Below are positions 17,693 to 27,426 of a DNA stretch of 40,097 bases, in pieces. This DNA comes from an uncultured bacterium (lineage in GTDB: Bacteria > Myxococcota_A > Polyangia > Polyangiales > Houyiibacteriaceae), in the NCBI GenBank assembly GCA_938024995.1, contig CALJDU010000018.1, positions 1-40,097 on the forward strand, in the 5' to 3' direction. A program made the position numbers and the translations under genes. Positions within the stretch are counted from its first letter, which is position 1. Each line of letters begins with the position of its first letter. Below the pieces are notes generated by a model, which worked only from the letters and a program-made list of their open reading frames with translations, made no database searches and was not told the origin of the DNA.

Positions 17693-18322
17693 TCAGGTAA
17701 ACGGGGGATCACGGAAAAGAAAGCGGCGAATCAAGGCCTCGCCGGCGCGGTGGCTCTTCTCCGGATGAAACTGGCAGGCGTATACGTTGTCGCGCGCGAC
17801 CGCCGCGCAGAACGCCCCGCCATAGTCCGCGGTGCCCGCGACGTCGCGTGGATCCTCAGGGACGCACACGTAGCTGTGAACGAAGTAGTACCAAGCGCCG
17901 TCCTCGGTGAGGCTGCTCCCGCGGACCTGGTTCCATCCCATGTGCGGAACCTTGAGCGGCTCTCCGCCCTCCCCGCGGGGAGTGTCGAAGCGCTTCACGT
18001 CTCCCGCGAACAGACCCAGACCGTCACCCTCTGACTCTTCACTACGCCGGAAGAGCGCCTGCATCCCGAGACAGATCCCGAGGAAGGGAGCACCGCTGCC
18101 GATCGACTCTTTGATCGCGTCCCCAAGCGGCGTCGAGACCGCGCTCGCGATGGCGTGGAACGCGCCCTGCCCGGGAACGATGACGCGGTCCGAGCGCAGC
18201 ACGACTTCGGGGTCTGAGGAAATGAGCGGCTCGCCATCCGCGCGGGTCACTGCGCGCGCGACGCTCGTCAAGTTGCCGAGCCCGAGGTCGACGATGGTGA
18301 CCCTTGGAGCGCCCTTGGTCAT
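17693..18322 (-). CDS. hisH: imidazole glycerol phosphate synthase glutaminase subunit HisH
   Basis: Class I glutamine amidotransferase that feeds ammonia to HisF. The 209-aa protein has the nucleophile motif GICLGMQ (Cys near residue 84), the oxyanion motif PGQGAFH, and the His-Glu pair in CQFHPEKS near residue 188. It begins immediately after the hisB stop codon (TAG-ATG, no gap), indicating coupling. The gene order hisB-hisH-hisA-hisF is a typical core; hisG, hisD, hisC, hisI and hisE are not in this window. Confidence 0.97.
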   Translation of the reverse strand: MTKGAPRVTIVDLGLGNLTSVARAVTRADGEPLISSDPEVVLRSDRVIVPGQGAFHAIASAVSTPLGDAIKESIGSGAPFLGICLGMQALFRRSEESEGDGLGLFAGDVKRFDTPRGEGGEPLKVPHMGWNQVRGSSLTEDGAWYYFVHSYVCVPEDPRDVAGTADYGGAFCAAVARDNVYACQFHPEKSHRAGEALIRRFLFRDPPFT

Positions 18323-18937
18323 CTAGTTGCCGTCGAGGGTGCCCTTGGTCGAGACCAACGTTCCCCTCGCGCGTGGGTCAATCTCGCAAGCCTCTCGCAG
18401 CGCGCGAGCGAGCGCTTTGAACGAGATCTCAATGATGTGGTGGAGGTTGTCGCCAGCGTGCAGCTGAAGATGAAGGTTGCACTGCGCTCCTCGCGCGAAG
18501 CCCTCAAAGAAGACCTCTGCGAGCTCCGTGTCAAACGTCCCGACCTTTGCCTTGGGCATCGGCACGCGATACGCGAAGAACGTTCGCCCGGAGAGATCGA
18601 GCGCGCAGGTAACACAGGCCTCGTCCATGGGAAGAGTCGCGGACCCGTAGCGACGAATGCCCAGCTTATCGCCGAGGGCGTCCCGGAACGCGCGCCCAAG
18701 GGCGATGGCGAGGTCCTCGGTCGTGTGGTGACCATCGATGTGCACGTCGCCCTTCGCGCGGACCATGAGATCGAACATCCCGTGACGCGCGAGCTGCTCG
18801 ACCATGTGCGAGAGGAACCCGATGGGCGTCTCGACATCGTACTGACCCGTTCCGTCGAGGTTCACGGAGACCTCGATCTGCGTCTCTTTCGTGCCCCGCG
18901 TCACCGCGGCGCGACGTGCCGTTGGCGCACCCGTCAT
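18323..18937 (-). CDS. hisB: imidazoleglycerol-phosphate dehydratase HisB
   Basis: Mn-dependent dehydratase converting imidazole glycerol phosphate to imidazole acetol phosphate; members form 24-mers. The 204-aa monofunctional form lacks the N-terminal histidinol phosphatase domain of E. coli HisB. Metal-binding motifs DGHHTTEDLA (near residues 69-78) and LHAGDNLHHIIE (near 161-172) and the dimer motif GFLSHMVEQLARHG are clear. It heads the his run. The J-domain gene ends 69 bp upstream on the same strand; no obvious promoter or terminator is visible in that gap, so read-through from the chaperone genes is possible. Confidence 0.97.
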   Translation of the reverse strand: MTGAPTARRAAVTRGTKETQIEVSVNLDGTGQYDVETPIGFLSHMVEQLARHGMFDLMVRAKGDVHIDGHHTTEDLAIALGRAFRDALGDKLGIRRYGSATLPMDEACVTCALDLSGRTFFAYRVPMPKAKVGTFDTELAEVFFEGFARGAQCNLHLQLHAGDNLHHIIEISFKALARALREACEIDPRARGTLVSTKGTLDGN

Positions 18938-19006
18938 GCGCGCACCATAGCGCGGAACGCAGGCGAGTCCGGTGTTCTTGGCAAGAGAACGTTGTAGCCG
19001 CCCGCT

Positions 19007-19516
19007 CTACGAGTGCGGCGGGGTGCTGCGCTTCTTGGCCTTCTCGGCTCGCTCAAGCTGAAGAATCGCTTTTCGAATCAAGCGCTCCTTGGGTGCGTGG
19101 CGCAGCGCGATGCTCAAGAAGAGCTTCGCGTTTGCGAAGTCCTCACGCTTCATCGCGTCGGTCCCCTGCTCGTAATACTTCCGCGCTTCTGAGTGCTTGA
19201 TCTCGTGTTGCGGGACCGCGGTCTTTCGTTCCGACAACCCGCTAACTCCGTCGCTGCTCGTGAAGCGGAGCTGTCCGCGCAGCAGGCCCTTGTCGTAGCG
19301 ACGACGCATCGAGGCGTCCATCAAGACCTTGTAGCCCTCTGCCCCGCGCCGAAAGATCTGCGTCGCCTTCTTGATCTTGTACGGCGCGGACGTCGCGTGG
19401 TTGTCAGGATGGTACTGAAGCGCGAAGGTATGATACGCGGCGCGGATCTCATCCCGCGAAGCGCGCTTATCCACCCCGAGCAGCTCGTAGTAGTTCTTGG
19501 CGTCGAGCTCAGACAT
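19007..19516 (-). CDS. J-domain protein with C-terminal TPR-like helices
   Basis: A 169-aa putative Hsp70 co-chaperone. The N-terminal J-domain (about residues 8-76, NYYELLGVDKRAS...) has the HPD motif at 36-38 (YHPDN), needed to stimulate Hsp70 ATP hydrolysis. After a linker, residues 105-165 (EARKYYEQGTDAMKREDF...) form a helical pair like a TPR. It lacks the Gly/Phe region, zinc finger and substrate domains of DnaJ, so it is a class C J-protein. The gene lies 71 bp after the unusual Hsp70 gene and is probably its dedicated partner. The start at 19516 fits the J-domain; the 13 upstream codons in frame do not. Confidence 0.85.
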   Translation of the reverse strand: MSELDAKNYYELLGVDKRASRDEIRAAYHTFALQYHPDNHATSAPYKIKKATQIFRRGAEGYKVLMDASMRRRYDKGLLRGQLRFTSSDGVSGLSERKTAVPQHEIKHSEARKYYEQGTDAMKREDFANAKLFLSIALRHAPKERLIRKAILQLERAEKAKKRSTPPHS

Positions 19517-19527
19517 CGCGTTCGATT

Positions 19528-19548
19528 TTCCCACGAACACAGTGGGAA
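19528..19548 (-). other. hairpin upstream of the J-domain gene start
   Basis: A 7-bp perfect stem (TTCCCAC/GTGGGAA) with a 7-nt loop sits 12-32 bases upstream of the J-domain ATG, in the 71-bp gap after the Hsp70 gene. One arm contains the only purine-rich candidate ribosome-binding bases. It might modulate translation. No T-tract suitable for a terminator follows. Confidence 0.3.
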
Positions 19549-19587
19549 GATCCAATCCGAACTACGTGCGAGTTTTTCAGCAGCCTG

Positions 19588-21936
19588 CTAGCCCGCGAAC
19601 ATCGCTTCCGTGCGCTGCTCCATTTGAGGGAGCTGCGACGCCGGTACCTCGCCGATGAGCTTGATCTGGATCGCTTGCTGACGACCCGTCTCGAGGTCCT
19701 TCGCGCTGACAGCCAACGTTCCGTCTGCGTCGATCACGAACGTGACGTTGATCTTTACCTCGCCGCGGGCCGCGGACCGAAGCTCATCCAGCTGAAGCTC
19801 GCCGAGCATCTGGTTCTCGCCGATGCGGCGCGACTCGCCTTGGCAGATCTGAACGATGACGCTCTGTTGCTCATCGCGACCCGTCGTGAAGACGCGGCTC
19901 TGCTCGATCGGGATCGACGAGTTGCGATCAATGATCGACTCGCAGTACCCGTCGACGGTCTCCACGCCGAGCGAGAGCGGGGTCACGTCGAGCAGCAACG
20001 GCGGACGCCCCTCCGGCGCGACGCCGAGCGCCTCAAGCGCGTTGCCCATCGAGGCGGCGAACGCGGCGCCTCCCGGTGCGACCTGTCCAATGGTCGGCGG
20101 CGCCGATCGAGGACCCGGGGGCGGGGGGGGATCTCCGAAGTCCGGTGTGGCTGCGGGTCCTGGCGGGAGCGGCGGCGGTGCAGCGGGAGCGGCCGGCGGC
20201 GCAGACGGCAGTCCGGGGAGCTGGTCGACGGTGAAACCGCCCTGCAATGTGCTCGCGAGGTTCGGGCTCGGGCTCTTCGCGCTCTTCGCGCCGACCAGGC
20301 TGGAGAGCGGCGGAGCGCTGTCGACCGGGATCGCGGGGGTGCCGGGGATCGGTGGAAGCGGAGGTGGGGCCGCGGCCCGCGCTGGCTGCGGCGGAGGTGG
20401 CGGCGGCACGCTGCTGCGCGGCGGAATGGGCGGCAGCGCAGCAGGCGGTTCGACCACGTTGGTCTCCGCTGGATCCGCGGCCTCCATATCCATAGGCGAC
20501 GGCAGATCCATCGCGCTCACCGCGAGCATCGCCTGCTCGGAAATCGCGCTCCGCCGACCCGTGGTCGGGCCGTCATAGGGAGACGCCCCAGCGACAGTGT
20601 GCTCATCTTCCCGATCGGCGAGGAGCCCGAGCAGCGCCTTCGCGTTCCCGTCCGTCGGCTCAAAGTAGTCGTCGTCATCGTCGACCGGTCGGAGACCGTC
20701 TGACTCCTCCGCGATCGCTTGCTTCTTGGGCGAGACGCTGATCGCCGCTTTCTTCTTAAGCGGGACGCGACCGAGCGAGGTGGGCGCGCGGGCCGTGGCC
20801 AACGACCGCGCCTGAATCGCGGCGCCCTTCGCGACCACGAGATCGGGGTCGATGTCGCTCAGCGGCTTCTGACCGAAGTAGGACGAGACCATCGTGCGGA
20901 CCAGCGGCATTCGGGTCGAGCCGCCGACCAAGATGACCTTGTCGAGCTCAGACACCTTCACGCCGGCGATCTTCATCGACTCTTCGCAGACGTCGAGCGT
21001 CTTCTGAATCAACGGCCGCGTCATCTTCTCCAGCGTCGACCGCGTCAACGCGAATGTGAGATCGAGCGACGCGCCATCCGCGCCATAGCCGAGCTCTTCG
21101 ATTCGAAGCTGGACCGACTCCTTCGCGCTGAGCTGGCACTTGGCCCACTCCGCCGCGGCGCGCAGACGTTCGTAAGACTCGACGTCATCCTTCGCGTCGT
21201 ACTGGTGATGCTTGAGGAACGCCTTCGCCATTTGCGACGCGACGAGCGTGTCGATGTCATCTCCGCCCAGGAACGTATCGCCGGCGGTCGCGAGGACCTC
21301 GAAGACCTCGCCCGCGAGCTCAAGGATCGTGATGTCGAAGGTGCCGCCGCCGAAGTCGTAGATCGCGACGCGTTCTCGCTTCGCGTTTCCGTAACCGTAC
21401 GCGAGCGCCGCGGCCGTTGGCTCGTTCAAGATCCGCAGGACCTCCAGGCCCGCGACCCGACCCGCAGCTTTCGTCGCGCTGCGCTGGAGCTCGTTGAAGT
21501 TCGCGGGAACCGTCACGACGGCGCGTGTACAGGGACGCTTGAGCTCCGCCTCGGCGACCGCGCGTACTTTTCGAAGCACGAACGCGCTGATCTCGCTCAG
21601 CGTATACGTCTCGTCGCGCGCCACGACCTGGACACCGTTGGTGGGTCCAGGCTGAAGCTCGAACGGGAGCCGCTGCTGCGCGCGGGCGACCTCGGGCGCG
21701 TCGAAGGGCCGGCCGATCAAACGCTTCACGGAGAAGACCGTGTTCTTCGCGTCAACCATTCGCCGATCGCGGGCGACGTTGCCAACGAGGACCTCGCCAT
21801 TCGGGTGGAACGAGACGACGGATGGGATCAGAGGACTGTCACCGTCCTCCAACACCCGAACGTCTCCACCATCCGCGACCGCGACGACCGAGTTGGTCGT
21901 GCCGAGGTCAATTCCAAGTACCGTCGAATCACTCAC
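19588..21936 (-). CDS. divergent Hsp70 with long proline-rich insert and no lid
   Basis: A 782-aa Hsp70-family chaperone. The nucleotide-binding domain (residues 1-376) is complete: GIDLGTTNS (8-16), [10 protein letters not shown] (192-201) and LVGGSTRMP (336-344). In ordinary DnaK the linker and substrate-binding beta domain follow at once; here about 270 residues intervene (377-646), first acidic (DDDDDYFEP), then extremely Pro/Ala-rich. The beta domain then resumes with [14 protein letters not shown] (647-660) and ends near 760. The alpha-helical lid is missing; only about 20 residues follow. Translation starts at GTG. It lies 97 bp after gyrA and before a J-domain gene. It is probably a specialised chaperone beside a canonical DnaK elsewhere. 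No CIRCE element is visible. Confidence 0.9.
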   Translation of the reverse strand: MSDSTVLGIDLGTTNSVVAVADGGDVRVLEDGDSPLIPSVVSFHPNGEVLVGNVARDRRMVDAKNTVFSVKRLIGRPFDAPEVARAQQRLPFELQPGPTNGVQVVARDETYTLSEISAFVLRKVRAVAEAELKRPCTRAVVTVPANFNELQRSATKAAGRVAGLEVLRILNEPTAAALAYGYGNAKRERVAIYDFGGGTFDITILELAGEVFEVLATAGDTFLGGDDIDTLVASQMAKAFLKHHQYDAKDDVESYERLRAAAEWAKCQLSAKESVQLRIEELGYGADGASLDLTFALTRSTLEKMTRPLIQKTLDVCEESMKIAGVKVSELDKVILVGGSTRMPLVRTMVSSYFGQKPLSDIDPDLVVAKGAAIQARSLATARAPTSLGRVPLKKKAAISVSPKKQAIAEESDGLRPVDDDDDYFEPTDGNAKALLGLLADREDEHTVAGASPYDGPTTGRRSAISEQAMLAVSAMDLPSPMDMEAADPAETNVVEPPAALPPIPPRSSVPPPPPPQPARAAAPPPLPPIPGTPAIPVDSAPPLSSLVGAKSAKSPSPNLASTLQGGFTVDQLPGLPSAPPAAPAAPPPLPPGPAATPDFGDPPPPPGPRSAPPTIGQVAPGGAAFAASMGNALEALGVAPEGRPPLLLDVTPLSLGVETVDGYCESIIDRNSSIPIEQSRVFTTGRDEQQSVIVQICQGESRRIGENQMLGELQLDELRSAARGEVKINVTFVIDADGTLAVSAKDLETGRQQAIQIKLIGEVPASQLPQMEQRTEAMFAG

Positions 21937-22033
21937 TCAACGGAAAGCTACAACGAAATCACGGGCCCTCGCAGCAACCTTTCGACTCGACTTGCACGGA
22001 AGCCGTCGAAATCAGCGAGTTCCGTGGTCCACG

Positions 22034-24733
<2,700 letters not shown>

Positions 24734-24788
24734 GTCTGGTGCTCCTTTGGGGTTTCCCCCGGGGCGCGGACGCTATCATGGCGTCGCT

Positions 24789-24814
24789 CACGCGCGCGCA
24801 CGCGCACGCGCGCG
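24789..24814. repeat. 26-bp alternating pyrimidine-purine (Z-prone) tract
   Basis: An uninterrupted alternation of C/G and C/A steps covers 24789-24814, directly downstream of the gyrA -10 box and over its predicted start of transcription. Such CG/CA tracts are known to adopt left-handed Z-DNA under negative supercoiling. The alternation is seen; the conformation is inferred. Confidence 0.7.
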
Positions 24815-24815
24815 A

Positions 24816-24844
24816 ATTATAGAGTACTCCGGCGTTTCGGTCAC
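24816..24844 (-). promoter_or_regulatory. gyrA promoter (sigma70 type)
   Basis: A perfect -10 hexamer TATAAT (24821-24816) is preceded at 17 bp by GTGACC (24844-24839, 4 of 6 to TTGACA). The predicted start is near 24809, giving a gyrA leader of about 75 nt. The other 24734-24969 sequence, toward the divergent lipoprotein gene, is AT-richer than its surroundings and shows no second clear promoter. Confidence 0.6.
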
Positions 24845-24969
24845 TCGTTCGTTGTGTCTTGAGTGTGCAAATTTCGCCCAGTTCTGCTGGATTTTCGGCA
24901 ACTTCGTTGGCGATATCGCGATTTTTTTCTGCAATTTCGTTTGGCGAGGTTGTTGCTACATTGAAGGTG

Positions 24970-25305
24970 ATGCTTCGTCGGACCGTTCTTGTCCTTTTCA
25001 TGGCGCTTGTCCCCACGATCGGGTGCGCGCCGACCGCCGGTCCGACCATTCCGCTGCCGCCACCCACCGCGCTGGTCAGTAGTCCCGATGCCGACGGCTT
25101 CATCACGATCGAGGGCGGTGGCGTCATTGAAGGTGCGCTCATCTCGGTCTTCAACGAGAACGAAGCGGAAGGCGTGATCGTCATCTCCGACGACCGCGGA
25201 GAGTTCGTGGCGCGGCTGCGAGGCGCCGGCGGTGACCAAATCGCGATTTGGCAGCGCGTTGGAACCGACACAGGCGAGGTCAGTCGGTTCATCGTCCCCT
25301 TCTGA
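24970..25305 (+). CDS. small lipoprotein with predicted beta-sandwich
   Basis: A 111-aa predicted lipoprotein. The signal peptide [19 protein letters not shown] ends in a TIGC lipobox (Cys19). A proline-rich linker ([15 protein letters not shown]) is followed by a compact beta domain ([41 protein letters not shown]) that resembles carboxypeptidase-regulatory-like or Ig-type folds in which a G-V-I-E-G segment opens the sheet. The start has GAAGG a few bases upstream; longer frames lack a signal peptide. It is divergent from gyrA. Specific function unknown. Confidence 0.75.
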   Translation: MLRRTVLVLFMALVPTIGCAPTAGPTIPLPPPTALVSSPDADGFITIEGGGVIEGALISVFNENEAEGVIVISDDRGEFVARLRGAGGDQIAIWQRVGTDTGEVSRFIVPF

Positions 25306-25346
25306 GCGTCCTTCGTAAAATCCAGGGAACAAGCACTGTCGTTTTT

Positions 25347-25376
25347 TTGACGACATGTGCGCACATTGCCTACATC
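25347..25376 (+). promoter_or_regulatory. candidate promoter with internal palindrome
   Basis: TTGACG (25347-25352, 5 of 6 to the -35) and TACATC (25371-25376, weak -10) are spaced 18 bp. The spacer contains a perfect 12-bp palindrome ATGTGCGCACAT (25355-25366), placed where a repressor could act. A 7-9 bp hairpin (25382-25404) lies at the predicted 5' end of the transcript. It would drive the SPOR-domain gene. Confidence 0.35.
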
Positions 25377-25468
25377 AAGACATCGCCGGCGTTTTGCCGG
25401 CGGTGATCACAAAAGCCGCTTTCTCGCCTCAACTCGAGGCCCTCGGTATTTGTGAGCGGAGGAAGACC

Positions 25469-26311
25469 ATGGACACGGGCATGCGCGATCTTGAGCAACT
25501 TGAAGAACGACCTCGCGAAGGTGGCGCGAAGGCCACGATCGTGGTGTTGGCGGCAATCGTTGCGGTCAGTCTCGTTTTCGCGATGGGCGTCGTGATCGGC
25601 GATAGCCCGACCGAGGCGCAGGACGCTGGCGATCCGCTCGCCGCGTTGGACGACAACGCAGCGCTGGTCACGGCGGCGGCCTCGGCAGCCCCCGCGCCGA
25701 TGGCCGAGGTCGACCGGCAGGCGCTCAGCTTCCCCGCGACACTTGTGGATGAACGACCGGAGGTCGCCGCAGCGCTCGCCGCTGCCGCCGCCGAGCATGA
25801 TCACCTCGACCCCCTTCCGCGTCGCGCGCTCGGTTTCGACGTTCAGCTCCCCGCGGCCCACACCACCGCGCCGATCGAACCGCCCAGCGCGTTCGCGATG
25901 CCGATGGCGGTTGAAGATCCCGCCGCGACCGTCGCGCGGGTGCTCCCGGCAGCCGTGAGCGCGAGCCCCGAAGGCGCGGAGATCGCGGCCGCCGCGGAAC
26001 ACGATCCGATGGTCGCCGCGGCGCTCCCGTTGCCGACAGACGAGTCACCCGCGGCGGACTCGGGCGAGGACGGAGAGTTCACGCTTCAGGTCATCAGCTA
26101 CCGCTCCTCACGGGAAGCCGATGTCTTCGCCGAAGCGCTCAAGAAGCGCGGCCACACTGCGTTTGTGACGGAGGCAGACATCGATGGACGCGGCACCTTC
26201 CACCGCGTCCGCGTCGGGCCCTTCCCCTCACAGCGCGCGGCCAACGAGTACCGCCGCACGTTCGAGCGGGAAGAGCGCATGAACACGTTCGTCGTGCGTC
26301 GTCGCGACTAA
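25469..26311 (+). CDS. SPOR-domain membrane protein
   Basis: A 280-aa bitopic protein. A short cytoplasmic N-terminus (MDTGMRDLEQLEERP) is followed by a membrane helix (about residues 22-43), a long Ala/Pro-rich periplasmic linker and a C-terminal SPOR domain (about 204-280, FTLQVISYRSSREADVFAEAL ... FHRVRVGPFPSQ). SPOR domains bind denuded glycan strands at the septum, so a cell-division or envelope role is likely. This topology matches FtsN/DedD-type proteins but no orthology is claimed. The start has GGAGG six bases upstream; a longer frame adds 38 codons without family-like sequence. Confidence 0.88.
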   Translation: MDTGMRDLEQLEERPREGGAKATIVVLAAIVAVSLVFAMGVVIGDSPTEAQDAGDPLAALDDNAALVTAAASAAPAPMAEVDRQALSFPATLVDERPEVAAALAAAAAEHDHLDPLPRRALGFDVQLPAAHTTAPIEPPSAFAMPMAVEDPAATVARVLPAAVSASPEGAEIAAAAEHDPMVAAALPLPTDESPAADSGEDGEFTLQVISYRSSREADVFAEALKKRGHTAFVTEADIDGRGTFHRVRVGPFPSQRAANEYRRTFEREERMNTFVVRRRD

Positions 26312-26334
26312 GCCTGCCCCGCCGTTTCCGGAAA

Positions 26335-26364
26335 AGCGCCGCGTCTCTCGCGGCGCTCTTCGTT
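26335..26364 (+). terminator. terminator of the SPOR-domain gene
   Basis: A 9-bp perfect stem (AGCGCCGCG/CGCGGCGCT, 26335-26357) with a 5-nt loop is followed by CTTCGTTT. It lies 24 nt after the stop codon and before the convergent DUF2752 gene. Confidence 0.7.
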
Positions 26365-26382
26365 TAATCGTTTAGGGAAGGC

Positions 26383-26931
26383 TCAGCCAGAACAGCAGAT
26401 CCGGAAGATCCAGCCGGTCGTGTAGTCGAAGCCATCGGGATGGCCACCCATGAACCCGGCGAGGCGCGCGAACCAGACACCGAGAAGCGCGACGACCAGG
26501 AGCACCCAGACGAAGCGCGGGACCTTCTGAATCGGGTCGAACGAATCACGCGCGAGGAGACCGAGAGAGACCAGCACGTTCCGCCCGAGCATCCACCCCA
26601 CGAGCGGCGTGATGATCGGCGCGAGCGGATGCATCGCCCACATCGTGACGAGGTCGAGGTGGATCATCGCACCGGTCGCGCGGGTCAGACCGCAGCCTGG
26701 GCAAGGCAACCCGAGGAGCCGCTTGGTCGGACAAATCGGGATGTCGAAGACCAAGAGCGAAAGCAAGAACGCGATCGGCAAGAGCGCGAACAACACGCGC
26801 TGGGTTCGGGAGCCGGTCGGCTCCGCGGACGTGACGGAACGAGCAACGCCCGGACCCAAAGGCCCAGGCGTCTCGTTGCCGTGGTCGTCAGGCTCAGCCG
26901 TGGACCCAGCAGTGGTGGACTGAGTGCCCAC
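26383..26931 (-). CDS. DUF2752 membrane protein
   Basis: A 182-aa membrane protein. The motif PTKRLLGLPCPGCGLTRATGAMIHLD is the hallmark of the DUF2752 family: a CPGCG-L-T-R loop between two membrane helices. A hydrophilic 45-residue N-terminus precedes the first helix (VLFALLPIAFLLSLLVFDI), and two more hydrophobic segments follow (APIITPLVGWMLG; FVWVLLVVALLGVWFA). The family has no known function. The GTG start lies six bases after the stop of the DUF4234 gene, so the two are almost surely co-transcribed. Confidence 0.85.
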   Translation of the reverse strand: MGTQSTTAGSTAEPDDHGNETPGPLGPGVARSVTSAEPTGSRTQRVLFALLPIAFLLSLLVFDIPICPTKRLLGLPCPGCGLTRATGAMIHLDLVTMWAMHPLAPIITPLVGWMLGRNVLVSLGLLARDSFDPIQKVPRFVWVLLVVALLGVWFARLAGFMGGHPDGFDYTTGWIFRICCSG

Positions 26932-26937
26932 CAGTGA

Positions 26938-27303
26938 TCAGAACGTCGCCGGCGCGCCGCCGCCCGACTCCCAGATCTTGTTGAGCTCTTCCTGCATCTT
27001 CGCGTAGCCGAAGCTGCAAAGGAACATGAAGAGAAGGAAGGTGACGCCCTGGTCCTGCGCGTTGGACATACCGGCGCGCATCTGCGCTTCTTGGATGTAC
27101 TTCCCGTACTTGATCGGGAGGTAGAGCGCGTAGAACCCGCAGAGAAGCGTGATGATGAGATCCGTCGTGGGGTTGAGCTCATCCTTCCCGAGGTAGTTCT
27201 TAAGCTCCGTGCCCGCCATGTACCACCAGTACAGGCCGTAGAAACCGCACGTGAATAACGCAAGCAACCAGACAGTGGTGGGGTTACGAACTTCGCCCTT
27301 CAT
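26938..27303 (-). CDS. DUF4234 small membrane protein
   Basis: A 121-aa protein whose N-terminal NPTTVWLLALFTCGFYGLYWWY is the DUF4234 signature. It has three to four hydrophobic segments: 10-27, about 50-64, about 85-99. GAGGA lies four bases before the ATG. It is the first gene of a two-gene unit with DUF2752, a combination that makes sense as small membrane modules of unknown role. The 27304-27426 gap upstream holds a short CCCGGA/TCCGGG hairpin and no clear promoter. Confidence 0.85.
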   Translation of the reverse strand: MKGEVRNPTTVWLLALFTCGFYGLYWWYMAGTELKNYLGKDELNPTTDLIITLLCGFYALYLPIKYGKYIQEAQMRAGMSNAQDQGVTFLLFMFLCSFGYAKMQEELNKIWESGGGAPATF

Positions 27304-27426
27304 CGATCCTCTTCTCCCTCTCCCGGAACCTCCGGGACATCGTGATCAGGCAGCGCCTGTCAGCGCGCGGACCATAAGACGCGGACCGAACTCGGTCAAC
27401 GCGTTCTGGAGGTGATCGACCGAGTC

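Noticed and set aside
21937..22033. CIRCE or heat-shock promoter upstream of the Hsp70 gene
   Set aside because: I looked for TTAGCACTC-type inverted repeats and sigma32-like boxes in the 97-base gap and saw none.
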